64,000 nt of DNA from Nectonema munidae (taxonomy: Eukaryota > Nematomorpha > Nectonematoida > Nectonematidae): the NCBI GenBank assembly GCA_030549495.1, contig JAUIRK010000790.1, forward strand, positions 1-64,000. Reading direction: 5' to 3'. The position numbers were made by a program, and so were the translations under genes. Every line of letters starts with the position of its first letter. The first letter of the stretch is position 1. Of this stretch, positions 24,325 through 34,979 are shown one piece after another. A model generated the notes under the pieces. The model did no database searches. It was not told the DNA's origin and was given only the letters and a program-made list of their open reading frames with translations.

Positions 24325-25215
24325 ATGTCTCTACTCCTGGTTTCTCTGAAAAAAGTGAATTTGATTATCATGGTGCTAAGCTGTGTGCTATCATTCATTA
24401 TCGTAAGCTTCTACCTTTTGATCAAGAAGTTTAGGTCTGCCTTCACTCTAATGATCTCCTTCATCTTTTTCATCATGTTCGTTTCTCGTTCGTTCACAAT
24501 CTCATCATATTCACTTAGATTTGCGGGAAAGAGTATTTCTTTTCAACTATGTCTTTTTATTTCTTATATAAATCATATGTTCTCCGTTTTTTATGGAATC
24601 CTACTCAATCTCATTCTTTTTTATCAAGTAATTATAAAAAAGAAGCCACAACTTAGGGCCGTAATATGGACCAATAAAAACGCACTTATTGATGTATTTT
24701 TGAGTGTGGCTTTGTCCTCACTCATTTGGATCTCGCCACTTTTTTTTTATCCTAACTTCTTGGATACATTGTACGACGGAAAATGTACAAACCCATATAG
24801 TAAGAATAACTTTTCTCTTTATCGAGGTATTGTCTTTTTCATAATTCTATTCGTATATTGTTTCTTAGTCCTACTGACAATAAAAAAATTTAATTTCAAA
24901 TTTGCAAAAATATCCAAAAGAGTAAATTTTATGCAAAGGAAAAGTATTTATGACGACAATGAGACAAATAAGCACTTCTCTTCAAAAGAAAAACTTAAAA
25001 TTGTCTATCTTTTATCGATTCCTTTGTTTTTCTCTAACTTTCCATACATGATTTTGTATTTTCGAGTTTACTATGAAATCTACGCTTCCGATCTGGGAAT
25101 TGAAATTTTGAAGGTGTTGTACAATACTAGTTGTCTCAGTCTTGGAATCATTTTCATAATGTTTAATTCCGCTTACAAAAAGGCCTTCACCTCAATCTTA
25201 AAAAAACGGAGATGA
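24325..25215 (+). CDS. Divergent rhodopsin-like (class A) seven-transmembrane receptor
   Basis: The protein is 296 aa from the first ATG (an in-frame stop lies about 50 bases upstream) and has no intron. Seven hydrophobic segments are visible at about residues 11-33, 38-59, 71-102, 118-142, 165-188, 225-250 and 256-288. A Cys at the start of TM3 and a Cys in the second outer loop (DGKCTNPY) can form the class A disulfide. The DRY site at the end of TM3 is replaced by LFYQVI, and NPxxY in TM7 is replaced by FNSAY followed by a basic helix 8 (KKAF, then KKRR). This is a plasma membrane receptor with unknown ligand. A second receptor gene lies 1 kb downstream on the same strand. Confidence 0.75.
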   Translation: MSLLLVSLKKVNLIIMVLSCVLSFIIVSFYLLIKKFRSAFTLMISFIFFIMFVSRSFTISSYSLRFAGKSISFQLCLFISYINHMFSVFYGILLNLILFYQVIIKKKPQLRAVIWTNKNALIDVFLSVALSSLIWISPLFFYPNFLDTLYDGKCTNPYSKNNFSLYRGIVFFIILFVYCFLVLLTIKKFNFKFAKISKRVNFMQRKSIYDDNETNKHFSSKEKLKIVYLLSIPLFFSNFPYMILYFRVYYEIYASDLGIEILKVLYNTSCLSLGIIFIMFNSAYKKAFTSILKKRR

Positions 25216-25420
25216 ATGATGAACTTCAAATCCTCCAAATTTTTATCGTGTTTCACATTGTGCAATGTAAAATAATTATAATTTTGAACTTGTTAGATAA
25301 ATGTCACTGTTATTTTATTGAGTTAATTATAAAGATAAGAACAAAGACTTATAATTCAAAATATGAGGAAAAAGAAAGTTTTTTTACGAAACAACACTTC
25401 TGAACCAAGTTTTCACTTAG

Positions 25421-25426
25421 AATAAA
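25421..25426 (+). terminator. Poly(A) signal AATAAA, receptor gene 1
   Basis: Canonical hexamer about 205 bases after the stop codon. Confidence 0.45.
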
Positions 25427-25740
25427 ATCAATTACACTATTTAATCGCAAAAACATTAACTTTTATAGAGCGATTCATGAAACTAAAACAAAATTAATGA
25501 AATAATTTTGAAATCAAATGATATCAAGAAATTTAGTTGCATAGGATTATAAAAAGTAAGAATGTTTACAAAAATTTCCCGCAAAAACTCATTGTGGATA
25601 TAAAGAAAATGGTATAGCGTTTATGATCCGTAACTTTTTCACTTCTCTTTATATTGTCTCTCTCTCATATTTCATTGGCTATGCAATCAAAGGCAAAAAA
25701 ACTTTTATAATCGGCAAAGGATCATAAATTAAACTAGAAA

Positions 25741-25836
25741 GACGAGATCTTGGATAAAAAAAAATGTATGTCCTTCTGACTCTCATCCAATCAGATTAAA
25801 GAATCGCCTCATTTTCAAGTACGTGATCATCGGAAC
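25741..25836. repeat. Block repeated downstream of both receptor genes, copy 1
   Basis: Shares GACGAG, ATCCAATCAGAT and CGTGATC/GGAACG, in order and spacing, with 27923-28016. Confidence 0.6.
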
Positions 25837-26268
25837 GACTCGTGAGTGAAATTAAAATTATTCTTAAACTGATTGGTTTGTAGGTTGATGTGATCCTAAC
25901 TCGATGTTTCACAGGGAGAATAAAGTAGTTTATGCATAGTTGTTGTTGGCTGAACACTATATCTTCTCATCTCAAGGTGCACACGCTAATAGGTTGTATG
26001 ATTAATTACCAATTTGGTTATATGATAGTGTTAATGCTACCCTTTCTCAAATCGTTTCCAGAATCTGATGATAACACGTTAATGCTGCCACAACCTATTC
26101 CTATGCTAGATATTTAAAATTACATGAACTTGAAATGATTATACCATTCAATTAAATGATTAAATCTAAGGCATGGAATAAAACAAACAGATATTTTGAT
26201 AATTTTTCTTGAATTTTCACCAAGAATTATCAGATATCCTTCTTGTTAACTGCTATTCGAAGTGTAAG

Positions 26269-27342
26269 ATGTTGAATCTGAGAAACTATTCAAATATAAA
26301 CAATATTCAAGATGCATACTACTGTCAGATAGCTCTAGATTTTTTGAGTTCCAAGTCTGTGCTTATTATCAAATTCTTCATTTATCCTTTACTCTATTTG
26401 ATCGCGAACCTAGCAAATATTCCTTCTCTTTGGATTTTCACAAAGCTCAAGAAACAAGATATTTCCTACAGATTAATGATGATCATGATGGCATCCAACA
26501 TTTGCCACGCCTCCATTTTCATGCTGATCTTCGTGGAAAAGATTTGTCTGCACTTCAACAAACTTTTCATCTTCTCCCTCACCTGGAAAGTGATAAACGG
26601 CCCCTTTCGCCTCTTGATCATCTCCATCTGCAAGAATATCTTCAATCTGACCCTCTTCTTCTACTTGCTGGACAAGTTTGTCTTAATAACAAAGCCACAA
26701 CGCAAGAAGATGTGGCGAAAGAGTACGTTTTTCACCCACGGTCCAACCCTTTGCATCGTGATCAGTAGCGCGTTCTACTTTCCTAGCGTTTTGTGGAATA
26801 GTATTGAGCACATACGGTGTATGGGCATGGACATGTACTTCTTGATTGTACGTCCTAGATCAACACTCATATTTCGCTTTTATGAAGTGTTTAGGGAGAT
26901 TTTGTGCCGCTTTCTCCTCTCACTCCTCATTGCATATGTTTCTTTACAGGTTTCCATGCACTACTATGCATTCTCCAAAAACATGGAAAAAGTTTTTAGT
27001 ACCAAAACAAATACTACTAGCCAATTCAATAGTCTTTCTTCTTCTAAGCGCAGATCTTTGGGCGAGTTCAATAATGGCGCTATCATTCTCTCCACGATGT
27101 TCATAGGCACTCTCTTTTTGATGATAATTTTCCCATCTGGATTAGCTTCCCTTTTCTACACATTTGAGAATCAAATATGCGAGGGTAAAGACTGCTCCAA
27201 AATTCTCAAATTCTCCCATTTGATGCATGAAATAGAAACCTACTATAACATTTTTTTCATTTATATCTACATGAAAATTGACAGTCAGTACCGAAAACGC
27301 TTTAAGAAATTTATTTTATCTTGCATCAGAAAGCAATCATAA
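26269..27342 (+). CDS. Divergent class A seven-transmembrane receptor (peptide-receptor-like)
   Basis: The protein is 357 aa from the first ATG; the frame is open for a further 60 bases upstream, so an upstream exon joined at about 26235 is possible. Residues 1-35 form an outer segment with possible N-glycosylation sites. Seven hydrophobic segments follow. TM3 ends in LLDKFVLITKPQ, where DKF stands for the usual DRY. A long third inner loop (about residues 225-265) is Ser/Thr-rich. TM6 is GTLFLMIIFPSGLA, and TM7 ends in YIYMKIDSQYRKRFKKF, a basic helix 8 as in FMRFamide-receptor-like proteins. There are Cys residues in the second and third outer loops. The central part is much more GC-rich than its flanks. 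It is the tandem neighbour of the receptor at 24325-25215. Confidence 0.75.
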   Translation: MLNLRNYSNINNIQDAYYCQIALDFLSSKSVLIIKFFIYPLLYLIANLANIPSLWIFTKLKKQDISYRLMMIMMASNICHASIFMLIFVEKICLHFNKLFIFSLTWKVINGPFRLLIISICKNIFNLTLFFYLLDKFVLITKPQRKKMWRKSTFFTHGPTLCIVISSAFYFPSVLWNSIEHIRCMGMDMYFLIVRPRSTLIFRFYEVFREILCRFLLSLLIAYVSLQVSMHYYAFSKNMEKVFSTKTNTTSQFNSLSSSKRRSLGEFNNGAIILSTMFIGTLFLMIIFPSGLASLFYTFENQICEGKDCSKILKFSHLMHEIETYYNIFFIYIYMKIDSQYRKRFKKFILSCIRKQS

Positions 27343-27439
27343 AGGCTTTTTCTTTATTTCGTTTAATTGTTAGTATGTTCAGTCTGTACATTCTTTATAT
27401 TTCTTAATTTTTGTTCCTTCAAACTTAATATATTTTTTG

Positions 27440-27445
27440 AATAAA
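27440..27445 (+). terminator. Poly(A) signal AATAAA, receptor gene 2
   Basis: Canonical hexamer about 98 bases after the stop codon. Confidence 0.55.
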
Positions 27446-27922
27446 GTGTTTGCTAATCACATTAAAATGGATTAATTCATAAATAATAATACTTTCCAAA
27501 GCAAAATTTTAAAAACAAAAAAGGAATCTATCACATTTTCAAAAATTTTAAAACAAAATATATATTAAAAAACAATACCGTTAAAATGCAGCAAGAAATT
27601 TTTAAATATTTCGAAAACACAAAATGTTCATATTAAGTAGAAATGAGAAAGAATATTATTTTCTCATTCTATAAATGAAATAAACTTTCTCATTTCTAAT
27701 TTTAATGTATGATTATGAACATTTTGTCTGTTGAAATATTAATAAATTTCTCCCTGCATTTTAACCATTTTGCTTTTTTATATTAAACCTTTTACATAAA
27801 TGCAACCATCCTTGTTTTACAAAATATATATTAAGAATTAAGACTTAAAAATTGAAATTATCAATAACCAGATACAGGACGTTTTTATAGTTTTCTTGTA
27901 ATAGGTATGTGAAGTGACCATC

Positions 27923-28016
27923 GACGAGCATTAGATAAAACGAAAAAATATTCATCAACTTTTATCCAATCAGATAAAAAAAATGGCTTGATTTTAAAGT
28001 GCGTGATCTGAGGAAC
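27923..28016. repeat. Block repeated downstream of both receptor genes, copy 2
   Basis: Partner of 25741-25836. It has GACGAGCATTAGATAAAA, TTATCCAATCAGAT and GTGCGTGATCTGAGGAACG. Confidence 0.6.
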
Positions 28017-28489
28017 GTATTTTCTTGAATCAAATGCTATAAAAATTTTAAAAAATGAAATAGTGGTAGATGGACACAGCTCTTAACCCTATTAGTGGTG
28101 GGGGGCGTAAAACGCCCCCCCCCTTCACTAAAAAATTAATTCTAGAAAATTAGCTGAATCATATCCCTTCAAATTTTGTGACTTTTCCTAAAATCGCTAG
28201 CTGTATCTTTTCAAACCATTTTCATGGTAGTTGAATGACCCCTTCATGTTCAAAACTGTCAATCAAAATCAAAAATGAAAATTTTTCAGCAAAATTTTGA
28301 CATTATCTGTACTTAACCTTATAACTTTAGATCTATATTATATAATACCCTGAAAATTTATAATTATATACAGTTTGGAACGCATAACACTTTATTTATT
28401 TAATTTTTTCAATAATCATGGCTACTTTTTAGAAAATGTCAATCAAAATTTTGATTGATCAAAAATATATCTAATAAAATATACCTTCA

Positions 28490-30040
28490 AATTTTACATA
28501 AAATATATGTTTTTATACTAAATCGGTCATGCTGTTTTCATTTCTGGACTCATTTTTTACATTTAGGATTTGAAAATACCTATAAGTAGTAATTAAATTT
28601 GCGGTTTACTTCTGAAAATTGTCTCCAAAAACATTCCTTCACATTTTACATAAATTATATGCGTTATACTAAATCGGCCATGCTGGTTTCATTTCTGGAC
28701 TCATTTTTTACGTTTAGGATCTGAAAATACCTATAAGTGTTAATCAAATTTGCGGTTTACTTCTAAAAATTATCTCCAAAAACATTCATTCAAATTTTAC
28801 ACTGAAATATATGTGTTATACTAAATCGACCATGCTGGTTACATTTCTGGATTCATTTTTTACGTTTAGGATGTGAAAATACCTATAAGTGTTAATCAAA
28901 TTTGCGGTTTACTTCTAAAAATTATCTCCAAAAACATTCATTCAAATTTTACAATGAAATATATGTTTTATACCAAATCAACCATGCTGTTTTCATTTCT
29001 GAACTCATTTTTCACATTTAGAGGTTTTAAAATATCAGTCAAAATTTGCGGTTTACTTATAAAAGCTATCTCCAAAAATATTCTCTCAATTTTACATGAA
29101 ATATTTGTTTTTATACCAAATCGATCATGCTGTTTTCATTTTTGAACTCATTTTTTACATTTAGGATTTGAAAATACCTATAAGTATAAATCAAATTTGC
29201 GGTTTACTTCTGAAAATTGTCTCCAAAAATATTCTCTTGAAATATATGTTTTTATAGCAAATCAATCATGCTGTTTTCATTTCTGAACTAATTATTTACA
29301 TTTAGGATGTGAAAATACCTATAAGTGTTAATCAAATTTGCGGTTTACTTCTAAAAATTGTCTACAAAAACATTCATTCAAATTTTACAATTAAATATGT
29401 GTTTTTATACCAAATCAACCATGCTAGTTTCATTTATGGACTCAATTTTTGCAGTTTGAATTTGAAAATACATATAAGTATCAATTAAATTTGCGTTTAG
29501 TTCTAAAATTTATTTTTATAGCAAATAGATCATGATGATTTCATTTCTGAACACAGTTTTCGCATTTAGAGGTTTTACCGCTAGTGTCAATCAAATTTGC
29601 AGTTTATGTCTGAAAACTATATCCCAAAATATTCTCTCTAATTTTACATGAAATATATGTTTTTATACCAATTCGACCATGATAATTTTTATTTCTGAAA
29701 TCATTTTTTGCATTTAGAGGTTTTAAATGTCTGAAAGTGTCAATCAAATTTTCGATTTACGTCTAATGTCTACAGAAATATTTTTGAAATTTAAATAAAA
29801 TATCTGTTTTTATGCCAAATGGAAGATGCTAGTTTCATTTTTGTACTCAGGTTTGGCATTTATGGTTTTAAAGTATCTGAAAGCTTGAATCAGATTTGCG
29901 GTTTACTTCAAGATACTGTCTTCAAAAATATTTTCAAAAAAATAAAATATCTATTTTATACCAAACTGACTATTCTTATTTTATTTCTGTACTGGATTTT
30001 GGATAATACGGTTAAAAAATATCTCGAAGTGGCAATTGAA
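28490..30040. repeat. Left tandem array of the satellite-bearing element
   Basis: Unit starts, taken at the word AATC-G/A-CCAT, lie near 28521, 28672, 28824, 28976, 29119, 29260, 29413, 29524, 29671, 29818 and 29964. Spacings are 141-153 bp, with one short unit of 111. Shared words are CATTTAGGATTTGAAAATAC and AATTTGCGGTTTAC. The units diverge more toward the right. Confidence 0.85.
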
Positions 30041-31379
30041 TTAGTAATGTATGCCTGAAAATCAGTTCTGTAAAAAAATTTCAAAAAATGGCTGCATATT
30101 AGGTATATAGTAAGAATATACTTTTTTTTTGTATATTTTGGCTTATAATACTTCCTACAATCATCTTGAGTATGAAATATTTATTAAAAAAAATAAAACG
30201 TATTATAAAATCTTTCGAAAATTTGTATGAGAGAAGGAACCAAGTTGAAAACTAATTGAAACGAGAACATGTGATCAAAACAAATAATTAAAAGAAAATA
30301 TGTATCTTTACTAAATGGAAGATCTACCATGTTCTAATGAACTAGGAAGTGGTTTAATTATATACTTCAAAAAAGATTTTGACTGTGAAAAAGAAGTTCC
30401 TCTTTTACAAATGAAAAATATTTAATTCTATAGCTTATTATCTAGGATTACAGTTAACATTTAGCTAAGATGTGTAGGAAATCTGAAAATTTAGAATAGG
30501 TCATATTTATCAAAAATGGTACAGATGCCAATATGTGAGAATTTAGTCACTATCAAGATATTTTTAATTTAAATTGAATTTGTCCATCTTTTTCCTTTTG
30601 TGTCAAAGAAGTAATTTTTTAGATGAAGAACGTTGACAACTTTTTGTAATTGAACAATCAACATCACGAATTATTCATCAGAAAAAAACCTTTGAAATGA
30701 GATTGGTTGACAAATATTCAGGCCTGAGAGGAAAAAAGGAATTTTATCCTTATAAAAAAATTTTCGAACACACATTGAAGAATATAAATTTCTAATGAAA
30801 TAAGAGCTACCAAGAATGGATCATCATAGAATGAATACCAAAATTACATACTGTAAATTATAATATGACGTAGAGACTACGAGCCGATAATGAATTTGTA
30901 GCCAAAAAGATGGAGATCCTATCGAGTTACCTAAGTTACTGTAGAATGAAATATTTTGAGTGAATTAAACACCTAAAGTTGGTTTATTAAATAAATTAAG
31001 AAAATAATTACCAGAGAAAACTGCAAGTAGAAGTTATTTTTATGTTTATATATTTGACATTGATTTACAGGTTTAATCGATTTTTTGACAGGTTTTATTG
31101 ATTTCATAAAAAATGAACATCACCATTAAATTCTGCATACTTGAAATGTATAAAAAAAACTTTTAAAGAATTAACATTTTAATTTTGCCATGGACTGTCA
31201 TATTTAAATTATTTTGTCAGGTTTGACTAATATTTATAAAAAAAAAAGGAATATAACCAGTAAACACAGCCTACTTGAAAATGGGTATATGTGTGTAAAA
31301 TGCCATGCACGGTAAACTTCATCACCTCCCTATACTTTCTATTAAACGTAATTCTCTAATTCAAAAAACCGTGCCTGAT

Positions 31380-32065
31380 CATTCTTTTTGGGTAGATCAA
31401 TTTTTTGACAGTTTTGATTGATTTTCATTAAAAAATGAATATCACCACTGAATTACACATGATTAAAAATTGGTATATAATTGTAAAAAACTTTATATTA
31501 TTACTTAGATAAAAAGTTTCTTTTTAAGATGAGCTGTCATATATAAATCAATGATTTGATAACTTTAAGTGATTTTTATAAAAAAAAATGAATATCACCG
31601 CTGAATTCAGCATGCTTGAAAAAGGGTGTATATGTGTAAAAAACATTATATAATTATTTAGATAAAAAGTTTCTTTTTTGAGATGAGCTGTCATATGTAA
31701 ATCACTTTTTTGACAGGTTTGAATGATTTTCATAAAAAATGAATATCACCACTGAATTCAGCATATTTGAAAATGGGTATACATGTGTAAAAAACTTTAT
31801 ATACTTATTTAGATAAAAAGTTCCTTTTTGAGATGAGCTGTCACATTTAAATCAATTTTTTGACAGGTTTGCTTGATTTTCATAAAAAATGAATATCACC
31901 AATGAATTCAGCATATTTGAAAATGGGTATACATGTGTAAAAAACTTTATATAATTATTTAAATAAAAAGTTCCTTTTTGAGATGAGCTGTCAAATATAA
32001 ATCAATTCTTTGACAGGTTTGATTGATTTTGATAAAAAAAATGGACATCACCACTGAATTCAGCA
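31380..32065. repeat. Right tandem array of the satellite-bearing element
   Basis: Regular units have GAATTCAGCAT at about 31603, 31754, 31904 and 32056, preceded by more decayed units from about 31060. The unit sequence is unrelated to the left array although the period is almost the same. Confidence 0.85.
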
Positions 32066-32210
32066 TAGTTGAAATATATATATAACATCAAAAATATTTA
32101 TAAAAATTTATTAATCTCTGAGAAAAATAGGGGGGGGGGGCACTTTACGCCCCCCCCCCCCCCCCCCAGCACTTGAGCGGACAAATTTTGCTCAGCACTA
32201 ATAGGGTTAA

Positions 32211-34700
32211 AGAGGCTAAATGTGGCCCGTAAGATAAAGTTTTACCGAACCGTCAAGCGAATTTCTTCATTGGAAGTCTTTAAAATATAGAGTTTCTTTG
32301 TATGGTATTTATTTATAACAAATGCGTTTAGCAATATAATCCCATTTTTTATCTGCCAAACTCGATAAAATCCTTGAAGAGTTGCAAGTAGAATTATTAG
32401 AAATCTTCCGAACTTCTTCATCGAAATGTGAAATTGTAAAAAATTATTCATAAGTAAATCAAAGAGCAGTGACTTACTAAGAACAGTGAATCCTTCCATG
32501 TAATAAAAATATGTTATAGTAAGATTGTTAAACAGCGGATTCTATGAAATCACTCACAATATTAGATAATTCGTGAAATCGCTTTTGACAAGAAATTTCA
32601 AGAATTCACTATTTTTCCATGAATATCTTAGTCATTTCATGCCATTAAATCACACTTCAGTTATTTCATGAAATCACTAAGAAATTCATCAAATGCCAAT
32701 AGGGATATTAGTGAATTCGTGAAATTCCTAGGTGAAACAGTGCTTTCACGAATTATCAGTATATATCTATCAGTAATGGATTAAGGTAAAAAATTTAGTA
32801 GTGAGAAGGCGGTGCTTGAGATTTTGTAAGTTTTGGTTAACTATTTAGCCTTCAGTAGATATAAAGCCAATTATCTTGGAAGTTATTTTGTAGGGTTATT
32901 TGATTAATTATTTAGTTTTAAGAACTTAGATTTTAGCAAGTTTTGGTACATGAAAATATCAAAACCTTTTTTGATCTCAATAAGTATAAATTATCGCTGA
33001 AGTTTGTGAATGAACCGGCAGAATGAGATGTAAAACTGGTAGAAGTTTTAAATTTTTTCCCAAAAAAATACGTTGAGGAACTCGTTTTGCAAGTTGTTGA
33101 GCACCATCGACAGAAGTTCCTTTCAGTACACAAGATCAATATTATGGTCAAGATTAAGATTATGTAAGTGTTTTGATTATTCATTTATGCTTTTGTTCAT
33201 ACATGAGCTTAATAATATGAAAAAAGTATGTATTCTTTCTTTTACTAATACATTGGTTTGATTTGTCAATTTCTTTTTAATGTTAAAGAATATTTATATG
33301 TATAATTGAAATTCCTATATGATATAATTACCATATTGTACTTATTATTTTATTGAAATATTAAGAATACATTATATTTGTATTTAAGGATTGTTATCTT
33401 CTTATATTTTACTATATATCCAAATTCTGCATAAGAAAATAATTACGAGAGAGTCCTTGCCCTTCAAATATGCCAATGAAAATGTGTACATCTTTTCAAT
33501 TTTCTTAAGTGGCATAAATTGAAAGTGTGTACGAATGAATCAAAGGAATTATTTCATTATAATGATTGGACACCCAAACATAGATTAGACACATAGTACA
33601 TAAGTATATAATAATTTGGTATTTTTATTTTTTTGACATCTGTCCCAAGATCACCCATCTTCGTCAAGTGAACCTTTGTAAGGTTTTTCCATTTTAAAAG
33701 GGCCTACTTTTTAATTTTTGTGTAGCTTTTTTTACCTTATGTAGCTGTTTATGCACTACACTCATCATTTTCTTGGATATATAATCAGGGATTTGTCACA
33801 CTCAGTATATGTATTGATTTACCTGGATCTTTAAGTAAAAGCTTAATTGCATCTTTTCTTTTTTCTTCGAGCTATGCTGTGTAGATTACAATATGTTAAT
33901 TTCAATCCTCTTGGTAAGTCACTTCTAGGATGCGAAGATGACTCTACGACCGTTATGCATCTGTGCTGAATTCTTTCCTATCCCCTGGATTCGTGGTTAC
34001 TTTCTTATATCTGACTGAGAGTACGGAAGGAGAGATTTCAAAGGGTTAACAAGTTTTAGCAGGTACTGCTTGCCTAGTTTTTCACGTCTTCATATTGAAT
34101 TTATGTTTCAACAACTTCAGGCACGATGCATTAAACCACGTAGATAGGGCATTCTGGCATGCTTGTAGTGAAGAGTTAATCGACCGAGCATAAAATGCTT
34201 AAAATCCAGGCTTGATTTGCTGTCATGGCTTCAATCTTCCTGATATGTCTTAGCTTTTTCTTGAAGAACTTTTGAAAAAAAGTTAAAATTAGACTCTACA
34301 TATTTTAATTTCATCATCCCCATTTTGTATGCCTGTTGTTCGTGGTACATTACTAAGCAATATTAAGCATGCCCAAATGTAATCTATTTGTCCTGACGAA
34401 ATCACTTAAAAAGATAAGTAGTACAAACAATTTGTGAACAATTTATGATTGATAAGAGCGATAAAAATATAATAAAAACACAGAACGACTTTTGAAGGTT
34501 GTTATCAAAGGCCAAAATAGTCACTGAAATATTCCAACGAAGAAATAAAGTCATTTGACTAGAAAAAGCACAAAATATGTCTTCATTTTATTTAGATTAT
34601 ATGTTTACCAAAATTAATTCATTTGAGAAAGAAGTTAAGAATACAGGCAAGTACCCCTTTCCCTCTAAAATACGTTTTCATGAGATATCTATATAAGAGC
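32211..34700. other. Intergenic spacer
   Basis: No gene is recognised. The patch 32520-32760 repeats words such as GAATTCGTGAAAT and CATGAAATCACT in both orientations, suggesting a decayed hairpin or MITE. The patch 33640-34400 is less AT-rich, and its minus strand gives short open pieces that I cannot assign. Confidence 0.35.
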
Positions 34701-34727
34701 AACCTTTAAGTATTATAATTAATGAAT

Positions 34728-34892
34728 AGATTTTGATCAAATTTTCATTTTTTATTAAAAATTAATCTTAAATTTTGTTTAAGTAAGAAAATGAATAGGT
34801 TTTGATCAAATTTTAAATTATTAATTATTATCAATACTTAAACAAATTTTAACATTAATTTTAAATAAAAAATGAAAATTTGATCAAAATCT
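34728..34892. repeat. Long inverted repeat, arms about 58 bp
   Basis: The left arm 34728-34785 and right arm 34835-34892 are near-perfect reverse complements, beginning AGATTTTGATCAAATTTTCA on the left arm. The spacer itself contains another TTTTGATCAAATTTTAAATT word. It could fold into a long hairpin. Confidence 0.75.
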
Positions 34893-34979
34893 GTTTATAT
34901 AAATATTTGATAATAGGGAACGTTTGTCCAATATCGAGGTATAAAATATAAAAATAGCAAAAAAACTATTATCCAGAAT

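Larger units (their letters stand above)
28087..32206. mobile_element. Whole 4.1-kb satellite-bearing non-autonomous element, piggyBac-like ends
   Basis: The element is flanked by TTAA on both sides (28083-28086 and 32207-32210) and has perfect 11-bp inverted ends CCCTATTAGTG and CACTAATAGGG. A TTAA target and CCC/GGG termini are hallmarks of the piggyBac superfamily. Just inside each end is a G-run/C-run hairpin (28100-28122 and 32131-32167). The interior is, in order: a leader of about 400 bp, a tandem array (28490-30040, about 11 units near 150 bp), a unique core of about 1 kb, and a second tandem array (31380-32065, units of 150-152 bp). There is no transposase, so mobility would need enzyme from another element. 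A diverged, interrupted copy lies at 12.4-20.6 kb and an end fragment at about 43.3 kb. Confidence 0.85.

Noticed and set aside
26430-27106. Two open frames overlapping the second receptor gene
   Set aside because: They are shadows in another frame. The receptor frame has the transmembrane pattern and covers both completely.
28490-32065. Regular repeats resembling a CRISPR array
   Set aside because: The whole unit of about 150 bp is repeated without short repeats and unique spacers, and the genome is eukaryotic. It is satellite DNA.
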